Below are positions 60,657 through 64,000 of a stretch of 64,000 nucleotides of DNA, piece by piece; within the stretch, counting starts at the first letter, position 1, and each line of letters begins with the position of its first letter. The position numbers and the translations under genes are program-made. A model generated the notes under the pieces. It was not told where the DNA came from. It saw nothing but the letters and a program-made list of their open reading frames with translations, and searched no databases. The stretch is from Latescibacteria bacterium UBA6620 (GTDB lineage: Bacteria > Latescibacterota > UBA2968): contig DJHM01000030.1 in NCBI GenBank assembly GCA_002433075.1, positions 114,881-178,880 on the forward strand, written 5' to 3'.

Positions 60657-61316
60657 ATGCCCCCCGTCATCCGTCTTCAAAATGCCTCTGTTTCGTATGA
60701 CCGTCTTCCAGTCCTCCACGACATTACGCTGGAGATCGAGGACGGAGAGAAGGTCGTTCTGGTCGGGCCGAGCGGCGCGGGGAAGACGACATTATTGCGG
60801 AAGCTCTTCGAGTCGGTCGGCGCGAGCGCCGCGTTTATCCACCAGGACTATGCGCTCGTACCACAGCTGTCGACCTTTCACAATGTCTATATGGGAAGGC
60901 TCGATCGACACGGGGCGCTTTACAACGGGTTGAACCTCGCAATACCCCGACGCCGGGAAGTCGAGGCCATCACCCCCCTGCTGGTCGAGCTGAATCTCGA
61001 AGACAAGTTCCACGAGCGGGTATCCGAACTGTCCGGGGGACAGCAGCAGCGCGTGGCTGTCGCCAGAGCACTCTACCGTGACGCCGACATCGTATTCGGA
61101 GACGAACCCGTTTCCGCCGTCGACCCCCGTCAGTCCGACGCCGTTCTCACGCTCCTGAAGCAGGAAACGCGGACCCTTGTTCTCGCGATGCACGATGTCG
61201 ACCTCGCCTTGGAACATTTCGACCGCGTCATCGGACTCAGGAACGGCCGAATGGCGTTCGATGCGTCCTCCACCCACGTCGCGAGGGACCACCTCAACGA
61301 GCTTTTCGCCTCGTGA
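60657..61316 (+). CDS. PhnC-like ABC transporter ATPase
   Basis: 219 residues. Walker A is GPSGAGKTTLL, the signature is LSGGQQQRVAVARAL, Walker B is IVFGDEPVSAVD and the switch His is in LAMHDVD. It powers the adjacent fused permease. It follows the binding-protein gene by four bases and overlaps the permease gene by GTGA, so the three form one operon. Confidence 0.93.
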   Translation: MPPVIRLQNASVSYDRLPVLHDITLEIEDGEKVVLVGPSGAGKTTLLRKLFESVGASAAFIHQDYALVPQLSTFHNVYMGRLDRHGALYNGLNLAIPRRREVEAITPLLVELNLEDKFHERVSELSGGQQQRVAVARALYRDADIVFGDEPVSAVDPRQSDAVLTLLKQETRTLVLAMHDVDLALEHFDRVIGLRNGRMAFDASSTHVARDHLNELFAS

Positions 61317-62806
61317 CTCGGGCAAGCCTGACGCTTCTTCTCATCGCAATACTCTGCGCCTTCGTCGCCGACATCGAGGTGACGACGCTGGATCCGTGGG
61401 GTGAGTTGGGTAGAATGGCCTGGGGCGCGCTCACGCCCGATGCATCTGTCCTCTACACGTTTCGCAACGCCCTTCTCAACACCGTCACCTTTGCATTCTG
61501 CGGCATTTCGCTCGGCATCGTGGCCGGAGGTCTTCTATCGGCCGGCTTCCAACTCACGCCCGTCCGCCTCTTCTGCGGCTTTATTCGCGCGATCCACGAG
61601 ATTTTCTGGGCCTTTCTTTTTCTTCCCGTCGTCGGCCTGAACCCCGTCTGTGGCATCTTGGCTATCGGGATTCCGTATGCGGGCGTCTTCGCGAAGGTCT
61701 ATTCAGAAATCTGGCAGGAAGCCGACCGCCGGCCTCTCCGCGGGTTACCCGCCACCGCCAGCGGTCTCTCGCGTTTTCTCTACGGGCTGCTTCCGCTCAC
61801 CTTGCCAGCCCTCCGCAATTACACCTCCTACCGGTTCGAGTGCGCACTCAGATCGAGCGCCGTACTCGGGTTCATAGGACTCCCCACGCTCGGCTTTCAT
61901 CTCGAGACCGCCTTCCGTGAGGGCCTCTATTCCGAAGCCGCCATCCTGATGTATGCCTTCTACCTTCTGATCGGTTCACTCAGGTACTGGGTCAAACCCA
62001 GGCTGATCCCGCTCTATGTCCTGCTGTCCATCGGCCTGACCAGCACGGCGATCCGTCTCTCGTGGGCGAATCTCACACGTTTCTTCTCCTACGAGATCCT
62101 GCCGTGGCCGATCCGGCGTCAGGGGTTCGTCGATGGATCGGGCGACCTCTCCCTGCCCGTCGATCAGACCTGGACCTGGCTCGTCACCCGCTTCACGGAC
62201 CAGGCTCTCCCTGGGATATACGACACAGCCATCCTCACCCAGATCGCACTCGCCGCCACCGGCCTTCTCACCCTCCTCGCGCTCCCGAGCATCTGCCGGC
62301 ACTTTGCATCTCCTCTCGTTTCGCGCCTCTCACACTACGTTCTCATCGTGGCGCGCACGACGCCTGAATACATCCTGGCATACATCTTCGTGCAACTCTG
62401 GGGGCCCTCCCTCCTACCGGCCATCGCCGCGATCGCTCTTCACAACGGAGCGATCCTTGCGTACCTCAGCGGCCAGCACGCGGACAGGATTCAACTACGC
62501 CTGGACGCCCCCGGCCGAAGAGCCGATCGATACGGATTCGAGGTCCTTCCTCGCATTTATGGCCAGCTTCTGGCTTTCCTCTTCTATCGCTGGGAAATTA
62601 TGATGCGGGAGTCGGCCATCCTCGGCATCCTCGGCATCACCACCCTCGGCTTTTTCATCGACAGCGCCATCGCCGAAGACAAGATGGACCAGTTCGTCCT
62701 CCTCCTCCTCGTAACCGCCTTCCTCAATATGGGAATCGATTCCCTCTCGCAGAGGCTCCGCAAGGGTCTGCACATCTCGATCGGGAGTGTGAAGACGGTG
62801 GAGTAG
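61313..62806 (+). CDS. Fused double PhnE-type ABC permease
   Basis: 497 residues, roughly twice a single PhnE. The first half (about 1-230) and the second half (about 300-480) each contain a run of membrane helices and an EAA-like loop (RGLPATASGLSRFLYGLLPLTLPA and GRRADRYGFEVLPRIYGQL), so two permease modules are fused in one chain. This removes the need for a separate second permease gene. The GTG start overlaps the ATPase stop (GTGA). Confidence 0.9.
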   Translation: MTRASLTLLLIAILCAFVADIEVTTLDPWGELGRMAWGALTPDASVLYTFRNALLNTVTFAFCGISLGIVAGGLLSAGFQLTPVRLFCGFIRAIHEIFWAFLFLPVVGLNPVCGILAIGIPYAGVFAKVYSEIWQEADRRPLRGLPATASGLSRFLYGLLPLTLPALRNYTSYRFECALRSSAVLGFIGLPTLGFHLETAFREGLYSEAAILMYAFYLLIGSLRYWVKPRLIPLYVLLSIGLTSTAIRLSWANLTRFFSYEILPWPIRRQGFVDGSGDLSLPVDQTWTWLVTRFTDQALPGIYDTAILTQIALAATGLLTLLALPSICRHFASPLVSRLSHYVLIVARTTPEYILAYIFVQLWGPSLLPAIAAIALHNGAILAYLSGQHADRIQLRLDAPGRRADRYGFEVLPRIYGQLLAFLFYRWEIMMRESAILGILGITTLGFFIDSAIAEDKMDQFVLLLLVTAFLNMGIDSLSQRLRKGLHISIGSVKTVE

Positions 62807-62809
62807 GGC

Positions 62810-62837
62810 TTGAGACCGCACCGAAGAGGGGTATCCT
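62810..62837 (+). promoter_or_regulatory. Sigma-70-type promoter of the dienelactone hydrolase gene
   Basis: TTGAGA (62810-62815) and TATCCT (62832-62837) are separated by 16 bases, followed by a leader with AGGGAGG before the ATG at 62871. The match is partial but well spaced and in the only gap after the transporter operon. Confidence 0.5.
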
Positions 62838-62870
62838 GAGACGCCAGCACGCAAATCCAGGGAGGTATAT

Positions 62871-63590
62871 ATGTATCGCTCGGAAACGCTCGATGTCCTT
62901 GGAAACTCGATGCACACCCTCGTCTTCGAGCCTGAAGGAACAGGCCCTCACCCGGGGCTTCTAATCGCACAGCACCTGCCGGTTGCGCACGAGGGCCTCG
63001 AGAAAGACCCGTTCACGATCGACGTCGGCGAACGATATGCAGCAGCCGGCTACGTCTGCGTCATCCCTTTCATCTTTCACTGGTGGCCGGAAGACAAAGA
63101 CATCGCCGTCAAGCGCGAAGCGTTTCGTGACGACTGGACCGTGGCCGATCTGGATGCGGCCTTCGGGCTGCTGGCGGGATTGGAAAACGTGAAGGAAGAC
63201 CGAATCGGAATCCTCGGTCACTGCTGGGGCGGTCGTGTGGCGTGGCTCTGCGCATCCCACAACCCGAAAATCGCGGCCTGCGCCGTCTTCTACGGGGGGC
63301 GTGTGAAGGTCCCCTTCGCTGATGGCGCCCCCGCACCGATCGAGAGAGCGGCCGAAATCCAATGTCCCGTCCTCGGCATTTTCGGCAACGAAGACGCCGG
63401 TCCGTCACCCGAAGATGTCGACGACTACGAGCAGGCCCTCAAGGACGCGGGTGTCGCCCACGAATTCCATCGGTACGACAGAGCCGGCCACGGCTTCCAG
63501 GATCACACCAACACGGAACGCTACTGCGAAGCGCAGTCGGAGAATGCGTGGGAGAAAGCCATCGCCTTCTTCGACATTCACCTCAAGTAG
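62871..63590 (+). CDS. Dienelactone hydrolase-family protein
   Basis: 239 residues, alpha/beta hydrolase. The nucleophile Cys is in LGHCWGGR, where most hydrolases have Ser, which is the dienelactone hydrolase hallmark. The Asp is in GNEDAGPS and the His in DRAGHGFQD. It hydrolyses dienelactones or related esters in aromatic breakdown; the true substrate is unknown. It lies 64 bases after the permease gene and has its own likely promoter. Confidence 0.9.
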   Translation: MYRSETLDVLGNSMHTLVFEPEGTGPHPGLLIAQHLPVAHEGLEKDPFTIDVGERYAAAGYVCVIPFIFHWWPEDKDIAVKREAFRDDWTVADLDAAFGLLAGLENVKEDRIGILGHCWGGRVAWLCASHNPKIAACAVFYGGRVKVPFADGAPAPIERAAEIQCPVLGIFGNEDAGPSPEDVDDYEQALKDAGVAHEFHRYDRAGHGFQDHTNTERYCEAQSENAWEKAIAFFDIHLK

Positions 63591-63594
63591 GGCA

Positions 63595-63960
63595 ATGACT
63601 CGAAAGAGATTTCAAGCGCTTGTTGACCGCGCGGTGGCAGACCTTCCGGAAGAATTCAGGCTACGCCTGGGGAACCTGGAGATCACGTTACACGACCAAC
63701 CCACGGCCGAGGAACTCGCGTCCGTCGGTCTCGAATCGGATGAGCTGCTCTTCGGCCTGTATGAGGGCACGCCACTGACCGAGCGCAGCAACACCCACGG
63801 AATGGTGATGCCCGACCGCATCATCCTGTTTCAAGTCGACATCGAACAAGCCTGCGCCTCCGAGAGAGAGATCGTCGAGGAGATCCGCAAGACGGTCATC
63901 CACGAGGTCGCTCATTTCTTCGGCATTGACGAGAACGAGATCCCTCCCGAGTTCCAATAA
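63595..63960 (+). CDS. Zincin-like metallopeptidase (Zincin_1/DUF1025 type)
   Basis: 121 residues from the ATG at 63595. The sequence VIHEVAHFFGIDE contains HExxH and a later Asp as zinc ligands, as in small zincins of the DUF1025 family found in many bacteria. The physiological target is unknown. It starts four bases after the hydrolase stop and is the last complete gene; the final 40 bases of the window show nothing. Confidence 0.85.
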   Translation: MTRKRFQALVDRAVADLPEEFRLRLGNLEITLHDQPTAEELASVGLESDELLFGLYEGTPLTERSNTHGMVMPDRIILFQVDIEQACASEREIVEEIRKTVIHEVAHFFGIDENEIPPEFQ

Positions 63961-64000
63961 ACCCGGTGTCAAACGCACAGGGGCCCGCGAGTCGATAGAC

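Noticed and set aside
1..64000. tRNA genes, CRISPR arrays and insertion sequences
   Set aside because: I looked for T-loop-like sequences outside genes, regularly spaced repeats and transposase motifs. None held up; the few T-loop-like stretches lie inside protein genes.

Overview
The window is a 64 kb piece of a moderately GC-rich bacterial chromosome. Genes are densely packed on both strands, and many neighbours overlap by ATGA or GTGA. No rRNA, tRNA, CRISPR array, integrase or transposase was seen. Dockerin-like EF-hand pairs on a secreted beta-propeller, a LysM amidase, SurE, a PspA system, inositol-phosphate synthase and many small catabolic enzymes suggest a free-living, Gram-negative-type environmental bacterium. 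Latescibacterota or a relative is my guess; the sequence alone does not prove it.

Layout. 1-7.1 kb: small and secreted proteins, a degenerate GGDEF protein, a SpoU methyltransferase, a four-domain S1 protein, an ArfB-like release factor and a frameshifted coiled-coil gene. 7.2-14.6 kb: thiL and a HIS6-type hisA (coupled), an M29 aminopeptidase, an orphan ParA, copA and a LysM amidase. 14.6-20.6 kb: the most system-like region. A near-consensus sigma-54 promoter precedes an apparent seven-gene operon: pspA, a membrane/winged-helix protein, two PspB-like proteins (one with an in-frame TGA) and a third small membrane protein, an ECF sigma factor, a TPR histidine kinase, and an NtrC-type regulator whose C-terminal helix-turn-helix resembles PspF. 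I read it as a self-activating envelope-stress module that joins a two-component system to Psp. A decayed SpoIIE-type phosphatase follows.

22-33 kb: thiI with a consensus sigma-70 promoter, an SDR gene with an amber codon in its nucleotide-binding motif, cinA with a degenerate second domain, lysR diverging from the inositol-phosphate synthase, a broken metF, and two radical SAM enzymes, one with the layout of the tetraether-synthase (Tes/MJ0619) family. 33-42 kb: sugar- and acid-type catabolic genes (epimerases, a SAF-domain dehydrogenase, a PLP enzyme, a deacetylase, a TIM-barrel isomerase). 42-48 kb: a minus-strand run with an amidohydrolase, an MFS exporter, surE and two tandem paralogues of unknown function. 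48-64 kb: GNATs, a Nudix enzyme, an isochorismatase-type hydrolase, typA, a sensor kinase with an in-frame TGA, dehydrogenases, an HpcH-type aldolase, a class I amidotransferase, a methyltransferase, a PhnCDE/selenate-type ABC transporter with a fused double permease, a dienelactone hydrolase and a zincin.

A striking window-wide property is the number of genes broken by single lesions. Four genes carry in-frame stops in well-conserved reading frames and four carry one-base frameshifts. Both TGA and TAG are clearly used as normal stops here, so this is pseudogene formation, base-calling error or local recoding, not a changed genetic code.
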